Positions 1 to 11,183 of a stretch of 64,000 nt of DNA are shown here, one piece after another (the stretch's first letter is position 1; every line of letters starts with the position of its first letter). Origin of the DNA: Sistotremastrum niveocremeum HHB9708 (Eukaryota; Basidiomycota; Agaricomycetes; Sistotremastrales; Sistotremastraceae). Made by a program: the position numbers and the translations under genes. The notes beneath the pieces are model-generated. The model saw only the letters and a program-made list of their open reading frames with translations, was not told the DNA's origin and ran no database searches. The stretch spans positions 497,841 to 561,840 of the forward strand of contig KV419405.1 of assembly GCA_001630475.1 (NCBI GenBank), given 5' to 3'.

Positions 1-505
1 TAAAATAGTGGTTTTTACCAGTTATGACCTCAGTTGCTGCCCATGACTGGTCAGGCAACTGGTCTTTTTATGACTGGTTGCTAGACCCTGCAACCAGTTG
101 CAGCTGCCAGTCATGCAAAAATTGGGTCCGCAACCGGACCGGCAGTTGCCGGTCATGAGAAAAAGGGGCCAAGGTCCAGTCATGACTGGACCTTAAAACC
201 CTAGCTAGCAGATCCTTGAGCCATTTAAATATATTCAAGACTCGTATGTGAAATGTTGCTGTTGGTGATGACCGTTGGCATAGCCTGGTGCATGCTCTAT
301 ATATACCTCTAGCCTGGGTTAACCCCTATATACATACATATCAATAACTTGCAAGAGGATAAGGCGGCGCTGGCACATCTGATATTACAATGCAGAAACA
401 TGAATGTGGGATACATGATACTAGTGTACGTATAATAACAAATCGAAAGTAATACTGGAAATGATACACCGAAAAGAGACGAAAAGGATGTATAACTTTG
501 ATCTC
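1..505. repeat. Inverted-repeat-rich segment, probable DNA-transposon end
   Basis: This stretch holds no gene. Positions 15-200 are packed with direct and inverted copies of a short word, ATGACTGG/CCAGTCAT, and of GCAACTGG/CCAGTTGC. A perfect 24-bp palindrome lies at 171-194 (core GTCCAGTCATGACTGGAC), and a nested stem can form between about 70-82 and 98-118. Dense subterminal repeats of this kind are typical of the ends of cut-and-paste DNA transposons in basidiomycetes, so I infer that the body of an element may lie to the left of the window. No transposase frame is visible here. Positions 200-505 look like ordinary intergenic DNA and the 3' flank of the next minus-strand gene. Confidence 0.45.
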
Positions 506-2798
506 TTAAGCCCCTGAGGACATTCCCGCTACTAAGCGAGCTAATCCTCCTCTAAAGCTCAGCCTACTCGGTGCCGCCCAGTTCCAAGTTTCAGCAATCC
601 GGCCTTCAATTTTCCGCCGAGGTGGTGTCTGGCCCGTCCCGATCGATATTTCCTCGCTATTCGCCGCATCTTGCTTGGAGATGGAAGGGCTATGAAAACT
701 TGATGAGTCGATAGAGGTCGCGGGTCGGTCGACAAGAAATTCGGACATGGCAAAGGAGGCGTCTTCACTAGGCCAGAGGAAATCGGTGCTTTCAGTTTTG
801 GCCGAAATATCGTTGTCCTCAACATCAATGATCCCCGCGGAATCAGTCTCCTCAGATCCATTACACATCTTCTTTTGGCAGGGGAGGACCAAAGGCTCTG
901 ACGCTGAACGTTTGACACCGTAGAGAGACGAACCAGGAGCGAAAGAATTATGAGTGCGAACACTGATATCAGCCGGACTAGGGGCCAGCGCGGGCGACGT
1001 ATTGGCAATCGGCGGGACAGGAGGCAGGGAAAGACTTGACACATCAAACGATAAATTACACGGCGACGCAAGGGTGGCGAGGTCCTGAGTCGTCGGAGGT
1101 TGTACGGAGAGTTGTGTACCAAAGTCACAGTTGACGAGAGCAGCCATGATATCACTTGCAGCGGTGTCCATCGGGAAGGGAGGTGGAGGGTCACAGAGCC
1201 TGCACTCTTCGTCGTGGTACAAGAAGCCCTGCACTCGTTCGAGGTCTCCACCAAGAATCAGGCGTCGACTATGAGGATCCGTGATGACCATGAAGAATCG
1301 CACGATGCGAGCCCGCTTCCATATCCAGACTGAGAAATCCTCGAGTTCTCCGGCGCTGAATCGCTTTATGAAGAAGATTGGTCAGAAAATCAGAAGACTT
1401 GGTATATGCTATTGTACTCACCTGAGAGAGCTGTGCTCTATAAAGCAGACGCTCATTACAGTCACTATTGCCGCACCCCAAATGGCCTTCAAATTCCTCT
1501 TCTGCCAGCTCCATCCATCTACAACCTCTCTGCAACTTGTATAGTTCCAATGCAAAGTGTTTAACTGGTTCCCTCCAGAAAGTTGCAAAAGGTTCGGAAG
1601 AGGCGATCCATTCTCCGTTTAGCATCACAATCGCCAGTGGGATCAGGATAACAGAAAGAAACTCAAATGCGATGCGACGATCCCCATATCCGGGAACTAC
1701 AGTCTGCAGGCATCGTCTCGCGAGCGCCTTGTTGTTACTTTGGATGGCGAAGGAGATTACGGCTGTCGCAGTTGCAAGAAGAACGGAAGGGGAGTGTGTT
1801 GCGGCGTGAGAAACGATCTTCATGATAGCTTCCGTTAGATTAAATGCGTCGTCGGGACAGGCAATGCGTGTGTACCAGTCTTGCAGTAAGGCGTTGATAG
1901 CGGAAGGAAAAACCGTGATCCAATGTGCGCGAGGAGCGTCGAGAAGTCGAGGGAGGAAACTGGTTCACAGGTCAGTGCACAACGCACATCGGGAAGGATG
2001 CACAATGGATAAGAGCAACTCACGAATATTGCAAAACCTGATCTGCAGCTGTCGTTCCGCCTAAATAAAAAGAGAGGGAGAGATGCCGAAACGTCTGGTC
2101 TGAATATCCAGATGCTGCAAATGGTATAGTCTTTAAAAGTATGTGTAGCGACGAAGACACGGTGTCACGCAAGGGCTGCAGCTCTGCCTGAGTCAAAGAG
2201 CCGCAGAGTATCAAAGGTTTCAATTGTTCAACAACGAGTTGCATGCCAAATAGATAGGTCGCGCCGCCGACAACGAGGTGACCAGCAACTCCACATAAAG
2301 TTGCAAGGGCTTGGCTACGGAAAGGCTCTCCGCACATGGAGACCAACGTGAGGGTGTGGATGAGTAGATTATTGACCATTCCAATGGGAAAGAGGACGTG
2401 TCCGCCATTCTTTGGCGTTTGAAGTGACAAATGCAGAATCCTGTATACGCATATATAAACCGTACAAAGGAGCTGTGCAAAGAGATGGTCTCACCGTCGT
2501 GCCTAGGGGCGAGGTGTTATAACTGCCCTCGTGGTTGGTGTTTCGCGTGTCGTTAATCTTGAGAATAAGAGTCGTATCGAATTTGAGCTGGATAAAGAGA
2601 GTTGTCGTGCGCGATGCTTGCGTGATGATGTGGCGGCCACCAGTGCTGGTGAAATCCAAGAGAGAGCAGGAACCAGTAACAACCTTGCAAGCAAGGTAAT
2701 GAGCGGAGACTCAATTTCTGCCCACTAATCGAGCTGGACGGGCAATAAATTCTGGACAGGGCTGTAGAGACAATTACAGATTAGACATACCTGTACAT
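506..2798 (-). CDS. Unrecognised multi-exon protein, conserved-hypothetical type
   Basis: Function is unknown. Three exons can be joined with good phase: one ending at 2024 (from about 2395), 1959-1422, and 1363-506. The introns are 2023-1960 (GT-AG, 64 nt) and 1421-1364 (58 nt, AAG acceptor). The central part, with pieces such as LLIHTLTLVSMCGEPF and GHLVVGGATYLFGM, is helical and hydrophobic. The C-terminal 200 residues are Pro/Ser/Asp-rich and look disordered. The 5' end is not resolved: an ATG at 2798 followed by a GT-AG intron is possible, but I could not join it cleanly to the exon near 2500-2650. The gene is divergent from Cdt1. It could be a HEAT/helical scaffold or a membrane-associated protein; no family motif was recognised. 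Confidence 0.55.
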
Positions 2799-3064
2799 CG
2801 AGATGCCGAAGGTCTGCACCCTAGCAATAAATTCGGCTTTGGGCTCTGTATGAGTGTGCGATGCTGGTGATGTTGTGTAGTTTATTTTAGATATTTTGAT
2901 AAGGAATAGCGAAAGTACAAAGTCAATTTCCAAAGAAATACTGCCACATCTGTGTTTCAAAGACAGGCAGTGATGTAACATAACCAGAGACGCCAGAGAC
3001 CTCGGCGCAGACTGTTGCGATTTGCGACCGGCGACCAGCGAGAGCGCGACCGCCGTGACAAAAG

Positions 3065-3070
3065 ACGCGT
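3065..3070. promoter_or_regulatory. MluI cell-cycle box (ACGCGT) upstream of Cdt1
   Basis: ACGCGT is the binding site of the fungal MBF complex, which drives G1/S genes. This copy sits about 72 bp before the Cdt1 ATG, in the divergent promoter. A second copy is inside Cdt1 intron 1 (about 3266-3271). The motif is expected by chance about every 4 kb, so position and target gene are the main support. Confidence 0.35.
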
Positions 3071-3141
3071 CGTGCACGTCGTCGACGTCGTATGAGCACC
3101 GTTTGGATTCGCCATCACATATACAACGCTATCAGTCACCG

Positions 3142-5016
3142 ATGGACCCACTTACCGGCCTAAACCTCTCTCCCAGAAAAAAGAGATGGCCTCCGTCTGA
3201 CGATGAGGACTACCTTTCATCTCCCAAGAAACTGCGACAAGCCTCTTATGTGTACGTCCCATTTCACGCGTCCATGATATATTTCACATTGTATCTAGAC
3301 CTCCTACCCCTTCGTCTCCTTCGAAGCGTGCTAAACGCGAAGAAGTCCCTCTTCCAGACCACCTTCAACGCATTGTTACAATGCAGACATCCTTAAGACA
3401 AGCTTTATCCCATGCATTAGCGACGTCCGCAGTTTCCCCAACTGAAGACACCGGGCAGGTCCCAAACATACTAAATCACATCTCAGTCCGCTCTCTCGGC
3501 CTCACCGCCAGCATCGACCTCCATGACCTACGGCGATTATGTTGGCTATGGGAATGGGACGGGAAATCTCTGCCACCCACTAAAGCACCAGACGACGGCG
3601 ATGACAATCCTTTCTTAGTTCCAGAGCCACCACGCGAAAGCAAATGGTGTCGAGGCGCGATGGGATTTATTATAACCCCAGCCACCCATCTGGACCGAAA
3701 TGCTGGAAAACGCGTCCCAGCATATGGAATCGGGATTGAAGTGGATATGAACATCGATAAAGGTTTCAGCGATGGGATGGCCGCTGTGGCTCGCTGGACT
3801 GCGGATGGCGAACGGCGTAAACTTGAGTTACGCCGCAAATTGGAGAAATGGGCTGAACTTCATCCACTGGAAGATAAGGTCCCACCGATACCGGTCGTCG
3901 AACTCCCCACACTCAGGAAGCTTGCTGAATCATTCAGCCTGAAGAATCCCGGTGTTCCCTCCAGATCTCCTTCCCCTACTAAACTGTCACCGTCGAAGAA
4001 GGGTGACTTGGCATTTGCAGTCCCGCTCCCCATAACTCCAGCCTCCACGCCGCATTCGAAACATCCCTTACCTTCCCCTTCATCTTCCAAAAGTACCATC
4101 TCGTTCCCCGTTAGGGACCGAGGTTCCTCAGAAATACCTCAGACGCCTACACACGACAGATTGCTCAAACTGAGCGATGCTAAGACTCCTTCGAATTCTA
4201 CCCCATCTACCCCATCAAGTACCACACCCGCACAGACCCCGACCTCTTCGAGACGGAACGCGCTTTACGAACGTATACGACAACGTTCTTTATCAAACAC
4301 TCCGACAAGCGCGTCTAAAACACCACAGGCTTCGAAAGATAAATTCAAACAGTTCGGTGCCGCAGAGATGCGCCGGCGGAGCGTGCTCGGTCGTTTACCC
4401 AACGTTGCTGAGGGTATTTGGATGTAGGTGCATGATCTGGGTTTTGGGATCACTGCTTACGCCTCTTTTTAGGTTATTCTCAGGGCCTGCGAGCTCGAAG
4501 CACGAACGTCGAGCTCTTCCCGCAACCACGGTCATTCATTCGATTGTGAAGTCGTCACCAGTTCCCATCTCGGACGCGGATGCGGAAGAGTCGATTAACC
4601 TTCTTGTCGAACTTTGCCCCTTCTTCCTCAAGAAACTCGTAGTGGACAAGAAGGAATGGCTCGAGATGCCAGCACCCGAATCTCCAACCCACGAGAAGGA
4701 CGCCGAGCTTGGGGAAGAAACTGTTGTGAAAAGCAAGTCTGTCGAAGTTGCTCCGCGATCATCGAGCCCGGTTAAAACTGCACCTGACAGCCCGAAGAAA
4801 GTTCGAATCCAACAGCCTCCAGACAGTCCGCGCAAAAACAGTCCAAGGAAGATAGTCAATCCCCTCAGTCCTGGTCGGTTGTCGTCCTCCGACAACAATA
4901 CCGAGCGGTTTATGTTATTGACCAAGAGTCCTTCCCGGGTCGTGGGATCAGGCACCGGAGGCGGGTTGAGGCTGGTACGAGAGCGGATCCGTAGAGAGCT
5001 AGAGATCCACGATTAA
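3142..5016 (+). CDS. CDT1: DNA replication licensing factor Cdt1
   Basis: Cdt1 loads the MCM helicase onto origins together with ORC and Cdc6 in G1. The model has three exons, 3142-3251, 3299-4423 and 4473-5016, giving 592 residues with all phases closing. A central winged-helix region spans roughly residues 65-230. It is followed by a Ser/Pro/Thr-rich linker, then the C-terminal MCM-binding winged helix around residues 400-495, marked by ALYERIRQRS, VLGRLPNVAEGIWM and ISDADAEESINLLVELCPFF, which match the Cdt1 C-terminal domain pattern. The N-terminus and the tail carry many SP/TP sites (for example LSPRKKR and SPKK), consistent with CDK control. The start has a good context (accgATGGa). An ACGCGT box lies about 72 bp upstream. 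Confidence 0.88.
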
Positions 5017-5154
5017 CTGATTTCATTTATGTTTCTATTTTCTTGTTTTGTACATCATGCTATCTGAATCACAAGTACATGTATATGTTTTGATATTGAT
5101 CCAGCTCGTCAGATGACTATTATTATTACACAAATCCAAGTGGCTTCATTGACC

Positions 5155-6766
5155 TCAATTTGTCGAGTAACCATTATGGTCCGCGACCAGACTATACGCC
5201 TTGCCTCCGGTTCCGTGAAATTCTCTGAGGTCTTGAACCAGCGCCTCAGGTCTTTCATAAGCTGCAAAATGTCCACCTGAAGAATGAGCTGATTCGTAGA
5301 CAAGATTTCCAACTTGTAGTCGTCTCCTAGTAATGATAATCGTGAGCATTGCTAATGCTCAAAATGTTCTCAGCCAATTCCTCACGCTCTTGAAACATAA
5401 TGTATGTCCTTCGGGAAGCATGAAAAAGCGATAGGAACAGAAGTCAGAGGCGATATTTTTTGGTTCTCGGCTGGATTTGTCCGTGCGTCCTCGTAGTAGA
5501 TGCGCAAAGATGCCGCGGGGCCGGCCTTTGAGAACCAGTATATGCAAACCCAGTTCAGGACTGACATCGGAATGGTCAATCATCAATTCATGGCTGTGAT
5601 AGTGCTATAGCGCAGGAAACCTACTATCGTCATCGGAGAATGGATACGAGTCCGTCCAGTTGTGAAGCTATTCGATGTTATTACGGTGCTGCGAAGAGCC
5701 GCTCTGATTTACCTTTTCGTATATCCACGCCAAAAGGCCCGCTGGCGAGTCAGCCAGGCCGTACGACAGAGTCTGGGGTTGACTGTCTTGCTCACGGTGA
5801 TATCCGAGCCCTTTGTCTTTGATGGCCTCTACACGAGTTACAATCTCTCGTTCGGCCTCGGAAAACGGTGTGATGCAGTCCTGAATCCAGAGGATCGGGT
5901 TCTTCCAGAACTTGATAGGAGGCATCCTGTCATCATTTCAACGGGCTGAAACACACAAAAGGTGCCACAGAGCTAACTCGAGCAGATTGAGGTGGACAGC
6001 TTTGCAATGCTTGCCGCCGTAAAGTCGACCAATGTGCCAACTGATCTGGGCGAAAGTCAGCTCTATCGAGGACCATCAGAGAAGGGAGAATCTCACATCA
6101 GAGCCCCAATCACCTCCTTGCACGACTGGTGTTTCGTTCGAGTTTTGAATCAGAGGAGAGATAGGAGCGCCCTTATTGAAATTTGCTGACCGTATTCGTT
6201 ATAACCCAGAGCAGCCATCAGCTTATGTCCAGCTTCCGCCATTTTCGACAGATTGAAGCCTGGTTTTCGAGGAGCGTCAGAGAAACCAAACCCAGGGAGT
6301 GACCATGCAACGACATGGAAGGCGGGAGAGCCGGGAGGTGGGTTTGTTAATAAAGGAATGATTTTTCCAGCTTCCATGAAATGACCAGGCCCTGGTAAGT
6401 GATTCCACGTGAGATATAGGAATCCTTCTAGATTGAACACATACACCCATGCGAGAATAGCAGAGGAATCGCAGTCGCGACATCGCTCGTTTGATGAACA
6501 AAGTGTATCTCTAGCACGCCATGTCCCTCGACTTCGATATCGATCGTGAATTGCGGAAAGCTGTCGTTGATATATTCTTCGTACTTTCTCCAGTTATATA
6601 CTTCTTCCCAGTATTTAACTAGACGCTTGATGTCTATTAAGGGTACTCCATAGTCCCACTGTGCACCTTCTAGTTCGTCCGGAAATCGTGTTGTTGCCAG
6701 TTTAGCCTTTAGTGCAGCGATGTCGCTGTCTGAAACATGGAGGCGATATGGCTTTAGTTTGTCCAT
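5155..6766 (-). CDS. Epoxide hydrolase, alpha/beta fold with N-terminal EHN domain (copy 1)
   Basis: This enzyme probably opens epoxides to diols through an Asp-ester intermediate. Eight exons (6766-6445, 6391-6191, 6125-6097, 6045-5978, 5926-5713, 5667-5625, 5560-5386, 5326-5155) give 407 residues. The first 100 residues are an EHN domain. The oxyanion-hole motif HGWPG is at residue 106, with the Trp codon split by intron 1. The nucleophile is Asp180 in VVQGGDWGSD, and the catalytic His370 lies in SGGHFAAYE. The Tyr-bearing lid region (WIYEK and IYWFS) is present. All introns here are GT-AG. The start MDKLKPY aligns with that of the second copy 4.4 kb away. Nothing in the frame looks broken. 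The natural substrate cannot be told from sequence. Confidence 0.88.
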
Positions 6767-7009
6767 GGAGAGGGTAGGAGTCAAGTCGGGTCCGAATGTT
6801 CGCTTGGTCACTTCTCGACGTCATCTGCATTAATTTAGAAGAGAATGTGTGTGAGATTGAAGCCAAGCCGGCTGAGCGTGACTGGAGCCCCAATCCGGAA
6901 CCCCGCGGTACTTGGTAGTGGTAAAAAAAGCGAGCAAATTATACACAACCGTGGCTGATACAAGAAGAGTAGACGATCATCTTAATATTAGAACAAACTC
7001 AGGCTAGCT

Positions 7010-7950
7010 TCACGCATGCGGAACTTGGAACTCTTCAGAGGCTGCGGAATATTTGGGATCAGAAACTGTACAGCGCGGACATCTTTGGCCATAATCCATG
7101 ATGCTATCTTGGATAGCAGAAGCCTCTCCTCCGAGCGATATAAAGCTCGTTTCATCGAAAACAATGGGCCAGAATTGGCAAAAAAGGGGCCAACGTAGAG
7201 CATCAAGCCGATTGAATGTGATCCTGCTTCTGCACACCGGAGAACCTGAATATCCGTCTGACTCCATTCCAAGTTATCTCACTTACACAGTATCGGGAGT
7301 TACTATATGTGTCCCGGAAGAATACAAAGTTCCGGAACCATCGGCAAACTACGCATGGGAAAGCTAGCTGAGCCTGGGGAAGACCACTGGTAGAAGCGCT
7401 CTCGAGAGTCGACGTATGGAAGACGTTTCGAGAGCTGTTTCGAGGGCCTGTCAGTCATATTCAGCTTCTGGGGGATGGTCTTCACGTAAAAAATGACCGA
7501 GCATACCTGAGGCTTTTCGAGCCCCGGAGTACATTTTCTATCGGCGAACCGACCAAAGTATGTGAAAGATTGTTTTGATGTGTAAACACACTACAGGCTG
7601 AGAGCTGTGCCTCGACTTTGAACGGTTGAGGTACAATATCGTGGGGTGGAATGACGGCCTCACAGTACTGCACCTTTGTCTGGTCGAGTTCGAATCTCAG
7701 ATTCGGAATAGTATCTGGCAAAGTGTCGCACAGTATCAGTAGAAATAGGACGTTGTGTGAAATCGAACTTGCCAGAGGTGATCACCATCTCTTCTGTGTA
7801 GCCATATGGACCAACGGCAGCCGGAATCCTATACATCGAGGATGCATCATGACCAGAATCCACCCAGTTCACGGCTCCCCAGATCGTATAGGGGAGCCGC
7901 CAATGGGAGGAACAAGCAGAGGAAGCGGGGGCAGAAAGAGTTCGAGTCAC
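7010..7950 (-). pseudogene. Unresolved or decayed minus-strand gene between the epoxide hydrolases
   Basis: Several minus-strand stretches have protein-like composition but could not be joined into one model. A terminal piece at 7010-7190 ends with QDSIMDYGQRCPRC and a stop. Pieces at 7480-7720 and 7660-7950 contain TIWGAVNWVDSG and VGPYGYTEEMVITSG. The frame changes between pieces without clear splice pairs in places. I do not recognise the family. The upstream edge runs into the nested repeat array that begins near 7905, so the 5' end may have been lost by that rearrangement. It may instead be a fast-evolving intact gene with introns I failed to place. Confidence 0.25.
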
Positions 7951-8900
7951 CGGAGTCGCAGGACCTCAATCCCCCACCCCATCGCTCCTCGTTGTCAGAC
8001 AGCTGTAACAGAAAGTGAGATCATCACCATCACAACGTCGCCGACAGCCTCGCCGCGCCTGATGTCCCGCATTCCCACCCAGTTTTTAGTGCCGGGTGCT
8101 CCCATGAACAGGCAGGCTTCATGAGGCGGAGACAGTTTGCGTGTTTACCTTGCCAAGTGACTGCCAACGACGCCGTGGGTGGAAGAAACTCTAGAGCAGA
8201 AGGTGAGATATCCGTCGCCGTCGCCAGCCTCGCCACACCTGATGTCCCACAATATCACCCAGTTTTTAGTGCCGGGCGCTCCCATGGACAGGCAGGCTCC
8301 ATGAGGTGGAGACAGTTTGCGTGTTTACCTTATCGAGTCACTGACAACGGCGCCGGGAGAGGTAGTAGAGGAAGCGATGGGGCAGAGAGAGTTCCAGCGA
8401 CCGAAGCCCCAGGACCTCGATCTCCACCCCATCGCTCCTCGTTGTTGCTGCTGCAATAAAACGTCAGATCATCACCGTCACAACGTCGTCGACAGCCTCG
8501 CCGCGCCTGATGTCCGACAATATCACCCAGTTTTTAGTGCTGGGCGCTCCCATGGACAGGCAGGCTCCATGGGGTCGAACAGTTTGCGTGTTTACCTTAT
8601 CGAGTGACTGTCAACGACGCAATCGTGGAAGAAGCTCTAGAGCAGAAAGGTCAGAATGTCGCCGCCGCCAGCCTCGCCACGCCTGATGCCCCACATTTCC
8701 ACCCAGTTTTTAGTGCCGGGTGCTCCCATGAACAGGCAGGCTTCATGAGGTGGAGACAGTTTGCGCGTTTACCTTCCCGAGTCACTGCCAGCGACGACAG
8801 AGGAAGTACCAGAGAGGAAACGATGCAGCAGAGAGATTTCGAGTGACCGAAGCCCCAAGACCTCAATCTCCACCCCATCGCTCCTCATGGTACGAGTGAA
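7905..8900. repeat. Nested tandem repeat with a higher-order unit of about 447 bp
   Basis: Two block types alternate as A-B-B-A-B-B-A. Block A is marked by CACCCCATCGCTCCTC (near 7981, 8431 and 8877, spaced 450 and 446 bp). Block B is marked by CCCAGTTTTTAGTGC followed by TCCCATG and ACAGTTTGCG (copies at about 8081, 8261, 8529 and 8705). B copies 1 to 3 and 2 to 4 are 448 and 444 bp apart, while neighbouring B copies are 180, 268 and 176 bp apart. A duplicated A-B-B segment explains the pattern. The period is not a multiple of three, so a repeated protein is unlikely, although short frames cross it on both strands. It separates the two epoxide hydrolases. Confidence 0.8.
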
Positions 8901-9568
8901 GAAAGTCTCTATAGGAGACTCGAAAGATATTGAAAAATCCGTGGTTTAGGGCAGGTCGTTTCTAACCAGGTAACTTGGTTGTGAAAGAGAGCGTGCGGTC
9001 GCAGTCGATGCGTCGAGAAGGGGGAACATGACCTGACGAACAGCGCTGTGCGTCCAAGCCGGATGCGGGAGTGTCAGTGCACCAGCCAGCAATACGAGTA
9101 GTTCAAGCACTCAGCAGATGGATTTCCAGACGATTTCCAGCTGACTCCTCAAGGCGGTAACGATGGGCTGAATAGAAGGGGTCGAGAGAGCGAGCATCGG
9201 AAGCACGTCGGACTTCGGCACTCTCGCTTCCTCGCTTCCGTCTCTACTAGCGCCCGTAGTAGCCATCTTCTCACTGTTCTCTGAGCTCGTCTCAGACGAC
9301 GCCTGTAGCGACGGGAGAACAACCAGACAAAATTTAATATATTGGCAGCATAAGAAAGAAAACAGGCCCGCACTCTCGAATACTTTATTTCAGTTAGATC
9401 CGCTGTCTTGCGAAGTCTAATCTCTGTCCAGGATAGTAAATTTCCATTTTGTCAAATTGTAAGACGCACATGAAAAGAGGTCGGTACACTCAGTGGTCCC
9501 TAACGCAAACCAATAACTTCGTCGCCAGTTTCCGCCATTCTCTTGTTCGCTCGCTTTTACAAGGCTGC
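8901..9568. other. Intergenic, no gene seen
   Basis: The interval lies between the repeat array and the 3' end of the second epoxide hydrolase. Only short frames without motif, domain or convincing codon bias are present on either strand. Confidence 0.5.
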
Positions 9569-11183
9569 TCACGTTGCTGTGTAGCCGGAGCAATTCTTAA
9601 CAACCCCGAATGCTTTGCCTCCGGTTCCATAGAATGTTCTCAAGTCATGTGCAAGTGCCTCTGGATTTTCGTAAGCAGCAAAATGACCACCTGAGTCATG
9701 AGTCGTTTCGTATACAAGGTTTCCGATCAGCCGTCGTGTGCTGCGGACCCATAGTTGACGTCGATACGACATTGTAGAGAAGTTGTGTGCTAGGATACTC
9801 ACGTTTTTGACACACAATAAATTTCCTTCGGGAAGCTTGAGAACCCAATGGGGACAAAATTAAGAGGCGTCAGTTTTTTGTTCTCGACTGGGTTTGTGCG
9901 AGCGTCTTCGTAGTAGATCCGCAAAGATGCCGCTGGGCCGGCTTTCGAGAACCAATAAATGCTGATCCAATTCAAGACTAGGATAGGGTTGATCGTCATC
10001 ATCAAAGAGGCTATAGGACGAAGCACTGACTATCGTCGTCCGTAAAGGGATATGAGTCCGTCCAATTGTGAAGCTATATCTGATGTCAATAGCTTCCATT
10101 TGAGTGACGTCTATAAATTTGCCTTTTCGTATATCCATGCCAAAAGCCCCACAGGAGAGTCAGCAAGACCATACGACACTGTTTGTGGTTGACTCGACTG
10201 TTGGCGATGGTATCCTTTTCCTTTGTCTTGGACCTCTTGAACACGCGTTATCATTTTTCGGTCGGAATCAGACAGGGGGGTGATAATGTCTTGGATCCAC
10301 AGAATGGGATTTTCCGTGAATTGAATAGAAGGTACGCTGTCACTTATTGAGCAAACGGCAATAAGCGGTCAGTTCGAGGAAGGGAGTGCTAACTCGATGA
10401 AATTAAGATGCACTGATTTGCAGTGTTTTCCGCCATAAAGTCGACCAATATGCCAACTGATCTACGCGAACTTCAGTTGCGAAAAAATATTCGTTACGTA
10501 AACATGCTTACATCGGAACCCCAGTCGCCTCCTTGGACAACTTTCATGATTGATGGTCACATATTAGATAGGCGCAATCGAGCTCATAGTATCGGATTCT
10601 GACCATATTCGTTGTAGCCCAAAGCCATCATCAGATTATGACCAGCTTCCGCCATTTTTGACAGATTGAAACCCGGTTTTCGAGGAGCATCAGAGAATCC
10701 AAAACCAGGGAGCGACCAGGCAACGACGTGGAAGGCTGGGGAACCAGGAGGAGGATTTGACAATAATGGAATGATTTTCGCTGCTTCCATGAAATGACCA
10801 GGCCCTGAAAAAAGCTAGTCAGAAGACGAAGTCTCCGGCTTCATATACGGAGGAGCATTACATCCATGCGAGAACAGCAAAGGAATCGCATTTTTGACAG
10901 TACTCTTCTGATGAACAAAGTGGATGTTCAACGAGCCATGGCCTGCAACCTCGATATCTGTCCCGAATTGTGCAAAGGTCTTGTTAATGTAATCCTCGTA
11001 TTTCCTCCAGTCGTAGTGGTGTTCCCAGTAATGAACCAGACGTTTCATGTCGGCCAATGGCACCCCATAATCCCACTTCGCACCTTCCAGTTCGTCTGGA
11101 AAACGAGTCGCGCTTAATTTCGCTTTCAAGGCCACAATATCGCTCTCTGGAACATTGACTTGATACGGCTTGAGGTTCTCCAT
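9569..11183 (-). CDS. Epoxide hydrolase, alpha/beta fold with N-terminal EHN domain (copy 2)
   Basis: This is a paralogue of the gene at 5155-6766 on the same strand. Eight exons (11183-10862, 10804-10604, 10540-10512, 10461-10394, 10336-10123, 10073-10031, 9977-9803, 9740-9569) encode 407 residues. Every exon has the same length as in copy 1 (322, 201, 29, 68, 214, 43, 175, 172 nt). HGWPG, the nucleophile Asp180 in VVQGGDWGSD and His370 in SGGHFAAYE are all conserved, so both copies look active. The intron after exon 5 (10122-10074) begins with GC instead of GT, while the matching intron of copy 1 begins with GT. The coding sequences have diverged visibly, so the duplication is not very recent. 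Confidence 0.88.

Noticed and set aside
7670-7705. GTTCGAATC, resembling a tRNA T-loop
   Set aside because: No acceptor, D or anticodon stem can be built around it.
8030-8878. Short frames on both strands inside the nested repeat that repeat the same peptide
   Set aside because: The higher-order period (about 447 bp) and unit spacings are not kept to multiples of three, so a repeated protein is unlikely.
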